Of a stretch of DNA of 64,000 nucleotides, positions 33,501-42,052 are shown in pieces. This stretch comes from Pilosibacter fragilis (GTDB lineage Bacteria > Bacillota > Clostridia > Lachnospirales > Lachnospiraceae), in the NCBI RefSeq assembly GCF_032490495.1, contig NZ_JAVYJB010000002.1, forward strand, positions 201,094 through 265,093, read 5' to 3'. Below the pieces are notes generated by a model. That model did not search any database and was not told the origin of the DNA. It saw only the letters and a list, made by a program, of their open reading frames with translations. Position 1 is the first letter of the stretch. The number at the start of each line of letters is the position of its first letter. The position numbers were made by a program, and so were the translations under genes.

Positions 33501-35228
33501 CATCCTGTCGATGATCTCGCCATTTCTCACCTTCACGGCACCAATCTCGATGATCTTATTCTTTGTCGGCGAGAATCCCGTGGTCTCGATATCGAACACC
33601 ACATAGTCCCCATCGAGACTCTGATTTCTGGAATTGACGACCATCTCCTTCATGTCGTCCACCAGATATCCCTCGACACCGTAGAGGACCTTAAAAGTAT
33701 CCCCTTTGTCAAGGGCATGGTTCGCGTCCGGGAACGCCTGGACACAGCCGTGGTCTGTGATCGCCAGGGCCGGCATTCCCCACTTCTTCGCCCGCTTTAC
33801 CAGGTCCTTTACCTCGGAAACGCCATCCATATCGCTCATCTTCGTATGGCAGTGGAGCTCCACTCGCTTCACCGGGGCATTATCCACACGCTTGGAGGTA
33901 AAGTCCTCGCTCTTCTTAATGCCCACGATGGAACCGATAGTCAGCTCGCCGTCGAACTTATCAATGGTGGTGATTCCCTTGATCTTGATGAAGTTTCCTT
34001 CCTTGATAGCCGCAGTGGCGTCCTCCTCCTGACCCTCTCTTAAGAACATCTTTACAGTAATACTGTCTGTAAAGTCTGTAAGATCGAAGATCATGAGCTT
34101 GTTTCCGCTCCGGAGTTCCCGCTTCTCCGCCCGGATCACTTTACCACGGATCACGACCTCGCCGATCTCACCGTCGATGTCATGGATATTCACCGCATCG
34201 CCCTCAAAATCGCGCCCGAAAAGAACATCCGGGTTCTCCGACTTTCGGTACGGGATCCTTCCGTCGGAGCCTTTCCGGAAACCGCCGGAGAATCCACCTT
34301 TTCCCTTCTCTCCGAAGGTCTTCTTCGTGAATCCGCCGCCGTTTCCGTTCTGTCCGCCGCCCGCGGACTTTCCAGTCTGGTTTCCGCCGCCCTTTCCAGC
34401 CGCGTCCGTCTTCTGCTTTGCAGCTCCAAAACCGGCCGATGTCTTTGTGCCGGAACCGCTCTTTCCACTGGCTGCCTTTCCCGGATCCGCGCCGGATCTG
34501 CCGCCGGAAGCTCCAGAACCGGCCGCACTTTGAGCCGCCATCTGAACATCCGCGTTTCCATTTCCATCTCCGAATGTCCCGTTAAATCCACCGTTTGACG
34601 TTCCTTCATCCCAGGGGGCACTCTCCGCTGCACCTTCTAAGTAATTCTCCTCACTCTGTACACCTACAACGAGTTCTCCTCCCGGCTTCATGAATACCGG
34701 CTGATCCATCGGGTCTTTCTTTTCACTCTCTTTATATAAAAATTCCACCTCAGCCGCAAGCCCGCAGCGCTCCGTGAAGATCTTTTCCAGTACCCGTCCG
34801 ACTTCCTTAGACCGCTCCCTGTAGATCAGATTGTCCTCGATGGTCATGACCATCTTATCGTCGGTGACAAACTTCGTGTCCGCCCGGCGGAGAATATTAT
34901 ACTCGATCATCCCGTAGTTCTTTAACTCCATGAGGATACTGTCCCGGTAGACATCGTAGAGCTTCTCCGGGGTATACTGTGCCGAGAGGCGGTATTTCTC
35001 TAAGATCTTGATCGTGATCGGTCTCCCCGGGAACAGCTGCTTCGCGATCCCGTCCTCTAAGGCATAAATATTCTTTTTATGGATCAGCCGGGGACTCCTG
35101 ATATAAACACGAATAGAGCTTCTGTCCTTTGTCATGGTGACCTTTTCCACCACAACAAGCTTCAAAAGCTCTTTCAGTTCATCAGCAATATTAAGCCCCG
35201 GGAAAACTTCAAGGAATGGTTTTTCCAT
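30528..35228 (-). CDS. polC: DNA polymerase III PolC, with a long Gly/Ser/Lys-rich insert
   Basis: A 1566-residue replicative polymerase. N-terminal domain about 1-195; low-complexity Gly/Ser/Ala/Lys segment about 205-322; OB-fold about 350-440; PHP domain from VKRVELHCHTKMSDMDG (453-469); 3'-5' proofreading exonuclease from about 541 (VVFDIETTGFSPTKNKIIEIG); polymerase core with catalytic Asp pair in EPDIDLNFSGEY. The usual PolC is about 1430-1450 residues, so the insert accounts for most of the excess. It starts 2 bases after ispG in the long housekeeping string. This is the leading-strand replicase of low-GC Gram-positive bacteria. Confidence 0.97.
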   Translation of the reverse strand: MEKPFLEVFPGLNIADELKELLKLVVVEKVTMTKDRSSIRVYIRSPRLIHKKNIYALEDGIAKQLFPGRPITIKILEKYRLSAQYTPEKLYDVYRDSILMELKNYGMIEYNILRRADTKFVTDDKMVMTIEDNLIYRERSKEVGRVLEKIFTERCGLAAEVEFLYKESEKKDPMDQPVFMKPGGELVVGVQSEENYLEGAAESAPWDEGTSNGGFNGTFGDGNGNADVQMAAQSAAGSGASGGRSGADPGKAASGKSGSGTKTSAGFGAAKQKTDAAGKGGGNQTGKSAGGGQNGNGGGFTKKTFGEKGKGGFSGGFRKGSDGRIPYRKSENPDVLFGRDFEGDAVNIHDIDGEIGEVVIRGKVIRAEKRELRSGNKLMIFDLTDFTDSITVKMFLREGQEEDATAAIKEGNFIKIKGITTIDKFDGELTIGSIVGIKKSEDFTSKRVDNAPVKRVELHCHTKMSDMDGVSEVKDLVKRAKKWGMPALAITDHGCVQAFPDANHALDKGDTFKVLYGVEGYLVDDMKEMVVNSRNQSLDGDYVVFDIETTGFSPTKNKIIEIGAVKVRNGEIIDRMDEFVNPEVPIPFDIERLTGINDAMVMGADTVDKVLPRFLEFVGDAALVAHNASFDVSFISHNAGLLGLPFDPTVLDTVTLARALLPNLNRFKLDTVAKALGVSLENHHRAVDDAEATAGIFLKFVEMLKKQHDMTNLDQLEEFSHVSDETIMKMPTYHVIILAKNDLGRVNLYRLVSWSHLKYFSRRPRIPKSVLNQYREGLIIGSACEAGELYQAILRGVPDAELAKIVKFYDYLEIQPLGNDMFMLRDEKSTVKTVDDLMDINRKIVSLGEQFNKPVCATCDVHFMDPDDAIYRKILMAGMGFKDADEQAPLFLRTTEEMLSEFEYLGSDKCYEVVVTNTRMIADMCEPIAPVRPDKCPPVIDKSDETLRNICYNRAHEMYGENLPKIVVDRLERELHSIISNGFAVMYIIAQKLVWKSNEDGYLVGSRGSVGSSFVATMSGITEVNPLSPHYSCPNCHYYDFDSEEVKKYGGMAGCDMPDKVCPVCGHPMVKDGFDIPFETFLGFKGDKEPDIDLNFSGEYQSRAHDYTEVIFGKGQTFRAGTIGTLADKTAYGYVKNYFEEHGERKRNCEINRIVQGCVGVRRTTGQHPGGIVVLPLGEMIYSFTPVQHPANDMTTKTITTHFDYHSIDHNLLKLDILGHDDPTMIRMLQDLTGLDPVKDIPLDSREVMSLFQSTDALGIKPEDIGGCKLGALGVPEFGTDFAMQMLIDTKPKYFSDLVRIAGLAHGTDVWLGNAQTLIQEGKATIQTAICTRDDIMIYLIQQGLEEGLAFTIMEAVRKGKGLKPDWEEEMTKHGVPDWYIWSCKKIKYMFPKAHAAAYVMMAWRIAYCKVFYPLAYYAAFFSIRASAFSYEIMCLGREKLEYHLADYKKRADTLSKKEQDTLRDMRIVQEMYARGFDFLPLDIYTAKARHFQVVGDKLMPSINSIDGLGEKAADSIEEAAKDGKFLSKEDFRNRTKVSKTICDLMEELGILKGLPESNQLSLFDF

Positions 35229-35230
35229 AC

Positions 35231-36295
35231 TTATTTCTGCATCTCCTGCATCTTTAAAAGTTCTTCCCGAAGAACGGAAAGAAGTTCATGTTCCGGTACC
35301 TTTTTTATGATCTCTCCCTTTTTGATCAGGAGACCTTCGCCGATTCCACCGGCGATTCCGATATCCGCACTTCTCGCCTCGCCAGGTCCGTTGACCACGC
35401 AGCCCATAACGGCTACCTTCACATCAAGATCCATGCCGGATACCATATCCTCTACCTGATTTGCCAGGTGAATGAGGTCGATCTGGGTCCTTCCGCAGGT
35501 CGGACAGGAAACAACTTCCACGCCGCCCTTCCTGAGCCCTAACGTTTTCAGGATCAGTCTCGCGCTCTTTACTTCCTCCACCGGATCTCCGGTTAAGGAG
35601 ACACGGATCGTATCGCCAATCCCCTCATGGAGAATGATTCCAAGACCCACGGAGGACTTGATATTTCCGGAAAGCAGTGTTCCGGACTCTGTGATCCCCA
35701 CATGAAGCGGATAATTCGTCTTCTTTGCGATAAGCTCGTGGGCTGCCACACACATTAAAACGTCGGAGGACTTGATGCTGATCACAAGATTATCGTATCC
35801 CAACTCCTCCACAACGGCCACTTCCTTCAATGCGCTCTCAACGAGAGCTTCCGCCGTCACACCGCCGTATTTTGCGAGGAGGTCTTTCTCCAGAGAGCCA
35901 CTGTTTACTCCCACGCGGATCGGGATCCCGTACTCTTTCGCCTTGTCGACGACAGCCTTCACCCGCTCTCTCGCCCCGATGTTGCCCGGGTTGATGCGGA
36001 TCTTATCCGCTCCGCTCTCGATGGCTGCGATAGCCAGGCGGTAGTCAAAGTGAATGTCGGCAACCAGCGGAATATGGATCTGCTTCTTGATCTCGCGGAT
36101 CGCAGCAGCCGCTTCCATGGTCGGAACCGCCACACGGATGATGTCGCATCCGGCGTCCTCCAGACGGTGGATCTGCTCTACCGTCGCCGCCACATTCTCC
36201 GTCTTCGTGTTGCACATGGACTGGATCAGAACCGGATTTCCCCCGCCGATCTTTCTGTCCCCGATCTGAATTTCCTTTGTATGATCTCTATACAT
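35231..36295 (-). CDS. ispG: (E)-4-hydroxy-3-methylbut-2-enyl-diphosphate synthase (flavodoxin)
   Basis: A 354-residue protein. The iron-sulfur cysteines are in VSCPTCGRTQ (two) and VMGCVVNGPGEA (one), followed by the conserved Glu. It makes HMBPP in the MEP isoprenoid pathway. The ATG at 36295 (MYRDHTKEIQIG) follows GGGAGAGAG; an upstream in-frame ATG adds 12 residues without family similarity. It lies between rseP and polC, and with dxr 1.4 kb upstream two MEP enzymes share this string. Confidence 0.94.
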   Translation of the reverse strand: MYRDHTKEIQIGDRKIGGGNPVLIQSMCNTKTENVAATVEQIHRLEDAGCDIIRVAVPTMEAAAAIREIKKQIHIPLVADIHFDYRLAIAAIESGADKIRINPGNIGARERVKAVVDKAKEYGIPIRVGVNSGSLEKDLLAKYGGVTAEALVESALKEVAVVEELGYDNLVISIKSSDVLMCVAAHELIAKKTNYPLHVGITESGTLLSGNIKSSVGLGIILHEGIGDTIRVSLTGDPVEEVKSARLILKTLGLRKGGVEVVSCPTCGRTQIDLIHLANQVEDMVSGMDLDVKVAVMGCVVNGPGEARSADIGIAGGIGEGLLIKKGEIIKKVPEHELLSVLREELLKMQEMQK

Positions 36296-36336
36296 ACATC
36301 TCTCTCCCACTTCAAAAAAACGAAATTTCACTCCTG

Positions 36337-37422
36337 CTAAAATATCATTCTCAAATCATTAAATACAACAAACACCATAAATGTCATGAGCAGCGCCATC
36401 CCGGCCATATTCACTGCGCTCTCCACTCTCTGGCTCACCGGCTGTCTCGTGACGAGTTCCCAGAGTAAGAATACCAGCCGTCCGCCGTCAAGCGCCGGGA
36501 ACGGTAGCAGGTTCATAACGCCCAGGTTCGCCGAAAACATGACCATAAGATTTAAGAGGTTCATCACCACCGTCACGAATCCGTACTGGGTGTTCTCTTC
36601 CACAGTCTGATCGATGATCGTGACAATGCGGACAGGTCCTGCGATATCGTTTGTGGAGACCTTGCCCCCGGCGATCATCTTCAGGCTGTCGATCACCGTG
36701 AGGATCCAGTACCGCACCTCGTAGACGCTGTACTGCAGAACCTGCACCAGTGACTCCGGGGCATCCCGGTGTCCCTGAAGAAGGACGCCGAGGTAATACC
36801 TGCCGTCCTTAAACTCCGGCTGGATCACCGTGTGTTCTGTCGTCCACGACGATGATGTTTCGTCATATCGTCTATACTCAACCTGCACGGGATCCTGTCC
36901 GGCCGTCATCAGGTACATGGAGATCTCCCTGGAAAGATGGATCTTTCTGCCATCAAGCTTTGTGATCACATCGCCCTCTTTCAGTCCAGCCGTCTCCGCA
37001 GGCATTCCCTCGGAGGTTCCGGCGATGACTGCAGGATCGATTCCGGCCCAGGATAAGATCACCAGGGAAAAAACGAACGCCAGGATAAAGTTGAAGATCG
37101 GTCCTGCGGCGATCACCGCCATCTTCGCCAATGGTCCCTTATCAAAGAAGGAAACTCCCTTCACATCCGGGACTTCTTCCTTTTCATCCTCATCTTCCCC
37201 GAATTCTCCAAGCATCGCACAGGAGCCGCCGAGGGGCAGAAGCTTTAAGGAATACCGGATTCCGGTCTTTTGGCTCACCCATGAGAGAAGTCTCGGTCCG
37301 AATCCCACCGAGAACTCCACCACGGCAATCCCGTTTAACCGCGCCAGGAGATAATGTCCAAATTCATGAAACAGGATGATTCCGCCAAGGACAACCACCG
37401 CTGCCAGATACCCAAGATCCAA
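36337..37422 (-). CDS. rseP: Site-2 protease RseP/RasP (intramembrane zinc metalloprotease)
   Basis: A 361-residue membrane protein. The zinc motif HEFGH (residues 20-24) is in the first helix, a PDZ domain covers about 120-220 (EGMPAETAGLKEGDVITKLDG), and the second metal motif reads FPALDGGRL near 310. The family cleaves anti-sigma factors and signal-peptide remnants within the membrane. The position between dxr and ispG is the standard Firmicute arrangement. Confidence 0.95.
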   Translation of the reverse strand: MDLGYLAAVVVLGGIILFHEFGHYLLARLNGIAVVEFSVGFGPRLLSWVSQKTGIRYSLKLLPLGGSCAMLGEFGEDEDEKEEVPDVKGVSFFDKGPLAKMAVIAAGPIFNFILAFVFSLVILSWAGIDPAVIAGTSEGMPAETAGLKEGDVITKLDGRKIHLSREISMYLMTAGQDPVQVEYRRYDETSSSWTTEHTVIQPEFKDGRYYLGVLLQGHRDAPESLVQVLQYSVYEVRYWILTVIDSLKMIAGGKVSTNDIAGPVRIVTIIDQTVEENTQYGFVTVVMNLLNLMVMFSANLGVMNLLPFPALDGGRLVFLLWELVTRQPVSQRVESAVNMAGMALLMTFMVFVVFNDLRMIF

Positions 37423-37454
37423 CTTTAATATTCACCTGCTTTCATTAAAACATC

Positions 37455-37586
37455 ATAACTATTCAGTACCTTCATCGTTACATGCAAAAATCCATTCCAG
37501 ATCAGCTTTGCTGATGGGATTTTTGCTTTCCAGCTCGAGTTTTCTTACGGTCAGCGCAGCAAGTGCGCAGACCTACTGAACAGTTG
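37455..37586. repeat. Dispersed MITE-like palindromic repeat, copy B
   Basis: A 132-bp element between dxr and rseP, starting ATAACTATTCAGTACCTTCA and ending CCTACTGAACAGTTGC. It shares with copy A the blocks GCAAAAATCCAT, GGGATTTTTGC and TTTTCTTACGGTCAGCGCAG; the central stem differs (ATCAGC-TTT-GCTGAT here, ATTGCC/GGCAAT in copy A) but the pairing is kept. Confidence 0.75.
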
Positions 37587-37655
37587 CAAAATATCATTCA
37601 ATCTTTGCACATACCTTTGATGTGTGAAACAGAGTTTTTCAATCATTATACAGCT

Positions 37656-38804
37656 TTAGAAATTCCACTGCTTCTTCAGGAACTCGTAAGTCTCCGCTTC
37701 CGTCTCAAGCACCTCATCCAATGACGGATGGGCGATCTTCTTATGATGTTCCATTGCAGCCTCGAGCATATCCGTGATCTCCAGATAGCTGATCTTCTTC
37801 CCGAGGAACTTCGCAACCGCGAACTCGTTCGCCGCGTTAAACACTACCGGCACGGAACCGCCCGCTTTTCCTGCTTCTCTCGCGAGTGCCAGGCCGCGGA
37901 AATTCTCGTAATCCGGCTTGTCGAATATGATCTCCTTCATGGACCAGAAGTCGAGACGATCTCCCCTCATTGGTCTGCGCTCCGGGTAATAGAGAGCATA
38001 CTGGATCGGAAGCTTCATATCCGGCGTTCCGAGCTGCGCCATCACAGCACCGTCCTCAAACTGTACCATAGAGTGGATCACACTCTTCGGCTGCACAACG
38101 ACCTGGACATCGTCCATTCCCACATCAAAAAGCCATTTCGCCTCCATGACCTCGAGACCTTTATTGACCATGGTGGAACTGTCGATGGTGAGCTTCGCTC
38201 CCATGGACCAGTTCGGATGCTTTAAGGCATCCTCCACCTGGACATTCTTCATCTGCTCTCTCGCCCATCCGCGGAACGGGCCGCCGGATGCTGTTAATAG
38301 GATCTTTTCAATCTTATTCCCGTGTTCCCCGTTTAAACACTGGAAGATCGCGCTGTGCTCACTGTCCACCGGAAGAAGACGGACTTTTTTCTCCTTCACA
38401 AGCGGGATGATGAGATGTCCCGCAGTGACAAGCGTCTCTTTGTTTGCCAGGGCAATGTCCTTTCCTGCCTCGATGGCAGCCATCGTCGGGCGGATGCCGA
38501 TCATGCCCACCACTGCCGTCACGAGGATCTCATATCCTTCCATGACCGCAATCTCCAAAAGTCCTTCCATGCCGGAGACGATCTTCGTGTCTGTATCTGC
38601 CACGCGGACAGCCAGCTCTTTTGCCTTCTCCTCATCCCAGACACCGCAGATCTTCGGGGAGAATTCACGGATCTGGCTCTCCAGCGCATCGATGTTTCTT
38701 CCCGCCGCGATTCCTACAACTTCAATATCTCCGTTTGCACGGACTACATCCAAAGTCTGGGTTCCGATGGAACCTGTGGAACCCAGAATAGCAATTCGTT
38801 TCAT
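37656..38804 (-). CDS. dxr: 1-deoxy-D-xylulose 5-phosphate reductoisomerase
   Basis: A 382-residue protein. The NADPH-binding N-terminus is MKRIAILGSTGSIGTQTLDV; the metal/substrate motifs DSEHSAIFQC and NWSMGAKLTIDSSTMVNKG are intact. It carries out the committed step of the MEP pathway (DXP to MEP). The start follows AGGAAAGGACAAAGAG, 14 bases after cdsA. The gap to rseP holds repeat copy B. Confidence 0.96.
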   Translation of the reverse strand: MKRIAILGSTGSIGTQTLDVVRANGDIEVVGIAAGRNIDALESQIREFSPKICGVWDEEKAKELAVRVADTDTKIVSGMEGLLEIAVMEGYEILVTAVVGMIGIRPTMAAIEAGKDIALANKETLVTAGHLIIPLVKEKKVRLLPVDSEHSAIFQCLNGEHGNKIEKILLTASGGPFRGWAREQMKNVQVEDALKHPNWSMGAKLTIDSSTMVNKGLEVMEAKWLFDVGMDDVQVVVQPKSVIHSMVQFEDGAVMAQLGTPDMKLPIQYALYYPERRPMRGDRLDFWSMKEIIFDKPDYENFRGLALAREAGKAGGSVPVVFNAANEFAVAKFLGKKISYLEITDMLEAAMEHHKKIAHPSLDEVLETEAETYEFLKKQWNF

Positions 38805-38818
38805 CTCTTTGTCCTTTC

Positions 38819-39622
38819 CTACCGGATGCCCATAAATGTGATAGCGAAATAGATCGCCGGGGCGGTAAAGATCATACTGTCAAACCGGTCTAAGATTCCG
38901 CCATGGCCAGGGATCAGATTTCCGTAATCCTTGATGTCATGGTTTCTCTTGATGGCGGAGGCCGCCAGATCTCCCACCATGGAGATTACCGCCGCGATGG
39001 CGCAGGCAGCTCCCGAGATCACGCCCGGATTTATCACCTGGATCATATTGTTCTTAAAGAAGGTTCCGTAGAGGAATCCTAAGACTGCCGCGCCCACGAC
39101 ACCTCCGATGGCACCCTCCACGGTCTTTTTCGGGCTCAGCTTCGGGGTCATCTTATGCTTTCCAAAAAGCTTTCCCGCGCAGTAGGCGAAGGTATCACAG
39201 CCCCAGGAGCTTAAAAGGATCAGCCATACGAGATATTTTCCGTCCGGCATCTCCCGCACCTGATAGAGGTAGGAGAACATGATCCCCACATAGAAGATTC
39301 CAAAGAACGCCACCGTGATCTGCTCCGTCCCGTACTTCGGGAACGTCACCACGTAGATCGTCATTAAGATCATGAGGGAAATGATAGCGAGGAACGTCAC
39401 ATACTGCTCCCTGTTTCCCATGATCCAGTAATAAGCAACGACAGCCGCATAGCCCACAAACCCCGGTGCCGATCTCTCGATCTTCATGACCCGGTAAAGC
39501 TCATAAAGTCCGATCAAGGAGATCGCCATGGAGCCGAAATAAAGGACTGCACTGCCCTCAACAAGCAGAAACGCCGCAATGATCACAAGGACGATTCCGC
39601 TGATCAGTCTTGTCGTAAACAT
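38819..39622 (-). CDS. cdsA: Phosphatidate cytidylyltransferase
   Basis: A 267-residue membrane protein with about seven to eight helices. The CDP-diglyceride synthetase signature is near the C-terminus (SAIKRNHDIKDYGNLIPGHG, then GILDRFDSM, residues about 224-252). It makes CDP-diacylglycerol from phosphatidate and CTP. It lies 11 bases after uppS and 14 before dxr. Confidence 0.95.
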   Translation of the reverse strand: MFTTRLISGIVLVIIAAFLLVEGSAVLYFGSMAISLIGLYELYRVMKIERSAPGFVGYAAVVAYYWIMGNREQYVTFLAIISLMILMTIYVVTFPKYGTEQITVAFFGIFYVGIMFSYLYQVREMPDGKYLVWLILLSSWGCDTFAYCAGKLFGKHKMTPKLSPKKTVEGAIGGVVGAAVLGFLYGTFFKNNMIQVINPGVISGAACAIAAVISMVGDLAASAIKRNHDIKDYGNLIPGHGGILDRFDSMIFTAPAIYFAITFMGIR

Positions 39623-39633
39623 AAGATCACCTC

Positions 39634-40362
39634 TTACTCCGTTTTTACCGCCGTAACTCCTCCGAACCGGCGCTCTCTCTTATTATACTGGCGGATCGCG
39701 TTCAATAATTCTTCCTTATTGAAATCCGGCCACAGGCATTCTGTCACGTAGAGTTCTGAGTACGCGAGCTGCCATAACAGGTAGTTAGAGAGGCGAAGCT
39801 CCCCGCTGGTACGGATCATGAGATCCGGATCCGGGATTCCTGCCGTGTCCAGGTAGGACGCGAAAACTTTCTCCGTCATATCCTCCGTCGCGATCTTCCC
39901 ATTCTCCACATCCGTCATGATCTTTCTCACTGCTCTCGTAATCTCATCGCGGCTTCCGTAGTTTACGGCGATCACAAAGGTCATTCCTGTATTTTTTTTT
40001 GTCTTTTCTTCCAGGACATTGATCGCGCCCACGATATCCGGCGCAAAACGGCTTCTCTCGCCGATCATGCGGACACGGATGTTGTTCTTTTCAGCCATTG
40101 CGAGAAGCCTCTTCGCGTAGAAACGGAATAACTGCATCAGCGCACCGACTTCCTCCTCCGGGCGTTTCCAGTTCTCTGTGGAAAATCCGTAAACTGTCAG
40201 ATACCGGATTCCAAGCCGTGCTGCGTCCTCAACGACCTGCTCCAGTGTCTCACAGCCCTTTTTATGTCCAAGCTGTCTCGGAAGTCCGCGCTTCTTCGCC
40301 CATCTTCCATTTCCGTCTAAGATCAGCGCCACGTGGGCGGGAATCTTTAAATTCTCTTCCAT
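39634..40362 (-). CDS. uppS: Isoprenyl transferase (undecaprenyl diphosphate synthase)
   Basis: A 242-residue cis-prenyltransferase. It has the catalytic Asp loop ALILDGNGRWAKKRGLPR (residues 12-29) with HKKG downstream and the C-terminal signature DLMIRTSGELRLSNYLLWQLAYSE-like region (five conserved parts). It makes the C55 lipid carrier for peptidoglycan and teichoic acid synthesis. The start follows AAAGGGAGAACAATC. A 240-base gap with hairpins separates it from frr upstream. Confidence 0.95.
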   Translation of the reverse strand: MEENLKIPAHVALILDGNGRWAKKRGLPRQLGHKKGCETLEQVVEDAARLGIRYLTVYGFSTENWKRPEEEVGALMQLFRFYAKRLLAMAEKNNIRVRMIGERSRFAPDIVGAINVLEEKTKKNTGMTFVIAVNYGSRDEITRAVRKIMTDVENGKIATEDMTEKVFASYLDTAGIPDPDLMIRTSGELRLSNYLLWQLAYSELYVTECLWPDFNKEELLNAIRQYNKRERRFGGVTAVKTE

Positions 40363-40386
40363 GATTGTTCTCCCTTTATCTTTTGG

Positions 40387-40538
40387 CTCGTTGCCCGCGC
40401 AGACTATGAGAAACGTAAGTATTTCTCAAGTTGCCGCGTCTTCTACACTCTGTTCCGGTCGTTGCTGGACAAGCGCCACTGGCGCTTAGCAACGTCAAAA
40501 CCTCGTGCAAGCACGGGCCTTGACTCGTTGCCCGCGCA
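40387..40538. repeat. Hairpin cluster between 15-bp direct repeats (uppS-frr gap)
   Basis: CTCGTTGCCCGCGCA occurs at 40387-40401 and again at 40524-40538. Between the copies are three hairpins: TGAGAAA/TTTCTCA (40407-40428), GTTGCT..AAGCGCC-ACT-GGCGCTT-AGCAAC (40461-40493) and GTGCAAGCAC (40505-40514). There is no gene. It may be a mobile palindromic element flanked by its direct repeats. Confidence 0.6.
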
Positions 40539-40587
40539 AACAAACGGGGACAGGAAAACTTCCCCTGCCCCCTGTCTGTTTTGTGTA
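40539..40587 (-). terminator. Terminator-like hairpin after frr
   Basis: On the minus strand GGGGGCAGG and CCTGTCCCC pair with an additional AAACAGACA/TGTTTGTTT outer arm. The T run is weak (GTTTGTTTG), so termination may be partial and allow read-through into uppS. Confidence 0.5.
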
Positions 40588-40601
40588 GTAGGAAACTCCG
40601 A

Positions 40602-41156
40602 TTAAACGGTAAGAATTTCCTTTGTCTTGTTCTCAACGGCCTTGTCGATCTTCTCGATGGACTTGTCGGTAAGCTTCTGGACTTTCTCGGTAAGCTCTTT
40701 TAAATCGTCCTCAGAGATCTCATCGTTCTTCTCCATCTTCTTGAACGCCTCATTCGCGTCGCGGCGGATATTGCGGATCGCTACCTTAGCGCCGTCGCCT
40801 TTTTTCTTAACATCCTTTGCAAGCTCTTTACGTCTCTCCTCGGTGAGCTCCGGGAATACGAGACGGATCACGGAACCATCGTTGCTTGGGTTGATTCCAA
40901 GCTCGGAAGTCTGGATCGCCTTCTCGATCGGGCGGATCAGGCTCTTCTCCCACGGCTGGATCAGGATCATTCTTGCCTCCGGAACAGAGATATTTCCGAC
41001 CTGCTGGATCGGTGTCGGTGTTCCGTAGTAATCTACTTTGATTTTGTCAAGTACATGCGGGTTCGCACGTCCTGCGCGGATAGATGCGTACTCGTTCAAG
41101 AGGGCATCGATGGATTTTTCCATTTTTTCTTCATATACTTTTAATTCTTCGCTCAT
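40602..41156 (-). CDS. frr: Ribosome recycling factor
   Basis: A 184-residue protein of standard length. It has the RRF signatures GRANPHVLDKIKVDYYGTPTP and ISVPEARMILIQPWE and the C-terminal helix. With EF-G it splits post-termination ribosomes. The start follows ACAGGAGGAAACC, 15 bases after pyrH. Confidence 0.97.
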   Translation of the reverse strand: MSEELKVYEEKMEKSIDALLNEYASIRAGRANPHVLDKIKVDYYGTPTPIQQVGNISVPEARMILIQPWEKSLIRPIEKAIQTSELGINPSNDGSVIRLVFPELTEERRKELAKDVKKKGDGAKVAIRNIRRDANEAFKKMEKNDEISEDDLKELTEKVQKLTDKSIEKIDKAVENKTKEILTV

Positions 41157-41171
41157 GGTTTCCTCCTGTTA

Positions 41172-41873
41172 TCAGACGGTAACGATCGTACCGTTAATTT
41201 TTCCCTGCATGGCGTTCGCGATTCCATCCTTTTCGTTCAAGGAGAATACTGCCATCGGCATTTTGTGCTCCATACACATAATGGAAGCAGTCAGGTCAAC
41301 GACACCGAGCTGCTTGTCGATCACTTCCTGGATCGAGATCTCGTCATACTTTTTCGCATTCGGATTAACCTTCGGATCACTGTCGTATACGCCATCGATG
41401 GACTTTGCGAGGAGAATGCAGTCTGCATCCATTTCAATCGCCATCAGAGTGATCGTCGTGTCGGTAGAAAAATACGGCTGTCCGATTCCACCGGCAAAAA
41501 ATACGACCATTCCGTGCTCAAAGTACTTGTTCGCACGGTCCTTGGAGAACAGTTTTGTCATATTTCCGCACTCGAACGGGGTCAGGATCTGCGTCTTCAT
41601 TCCCGCGTTCCGGAAGATCTCGGATACATAAATACAGTTCATGACAGTCGCAAGCATTCCGATCTGGTCTGCCTTCGGGCGGTCGATGGCATCGCTTGTG
41701 CGTCCGCGCCAGAAATTTCCGCCGCCGATCACAACGCCGACCTGTACACCTGCATCAACAGATGCCTTGACCTGTCTTGCAACTTCCTTTACCGTATCTT
41801 CGTCAAAGCCAGTCTTTTTCGGACCTGCAAGGGCCTCTCCGCTGAGCTTTAAAAAAACTCTTCTGTTTTTCAT
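41172..41873 (-). CDS. pyrH: UMP kinase
   Basis: A 233-residue protein. The N-terminus is MKNRRVFLKLSGEALAG, followed by VIGGGNFWRGR and the C-terminal DLTAS region typical of bacterial UMP kinase. It converts UMP to UDP. The ATG at 41873 is preferred over an upstream in-frame ATG because the protein then matches the family length and GAGGAG lies upstream. It is the first gene of the pyrH-frr-uppS-cdsA-dxr-rseP-ispG-polC string; rpsB-tsf, often upstream, is not here. Confidence 0.96.
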   Translation of the reverse strand: MKNRRVFLKLSGEALAGPKKTGFDEDTVKEVARQVKASVDAGVQVGVVIGGGNFWRGRTSDAIDRPKADQIGMLATVMNCIYVSEIFRNAGMKTQILTPFECGNMTKLFSKDRANKYFEHGMVVFFAGGIGQPYFSTDTTITLMAIEMDADCILLAKSIDGVYDSDPKVNPNAKKYDEISIQEVIDKQLGVVDLTASIMCMEHKMPMAVFSLNEKDGIANAMQGKINGTIVTV

Positions 41874-41981
41874 TTTCTCTGATCTCCTCGTAATCTTCTG
41901 TGACTGTTTCGTTCCAGCCGCCACAGATCTCTTTTTTCCTTTCCACAGGGCAGACCACGATCACCCCGCAGATTTAGGATA

Positions 41982-42010
41982 AGTATAACACACTTTTGTC
42001 TGTTTGCCAA
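41982..42010 (-). promoter_or_regulatory. Sigma-A promoter of the pyrH-frr string
   Basis: On the minus strand TTGGCA (42005-42010), a 17-base spacer and TATACT (41982-41987), with a leader of about 100 bases to pyrH. Confidence 0.7.
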
Positions 42011-42052
42011 CAGTTTCAGACCGGCAGGACCGCTTATAAACGTTTCCCTGTC

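Noticed and set aside
33177..34043. 288-codon open frame on the plus strand within polC.
   Set aside because: It is antisense to a conserved domain of polC and has no ribosome site; its length follows from the codon bias of polC.
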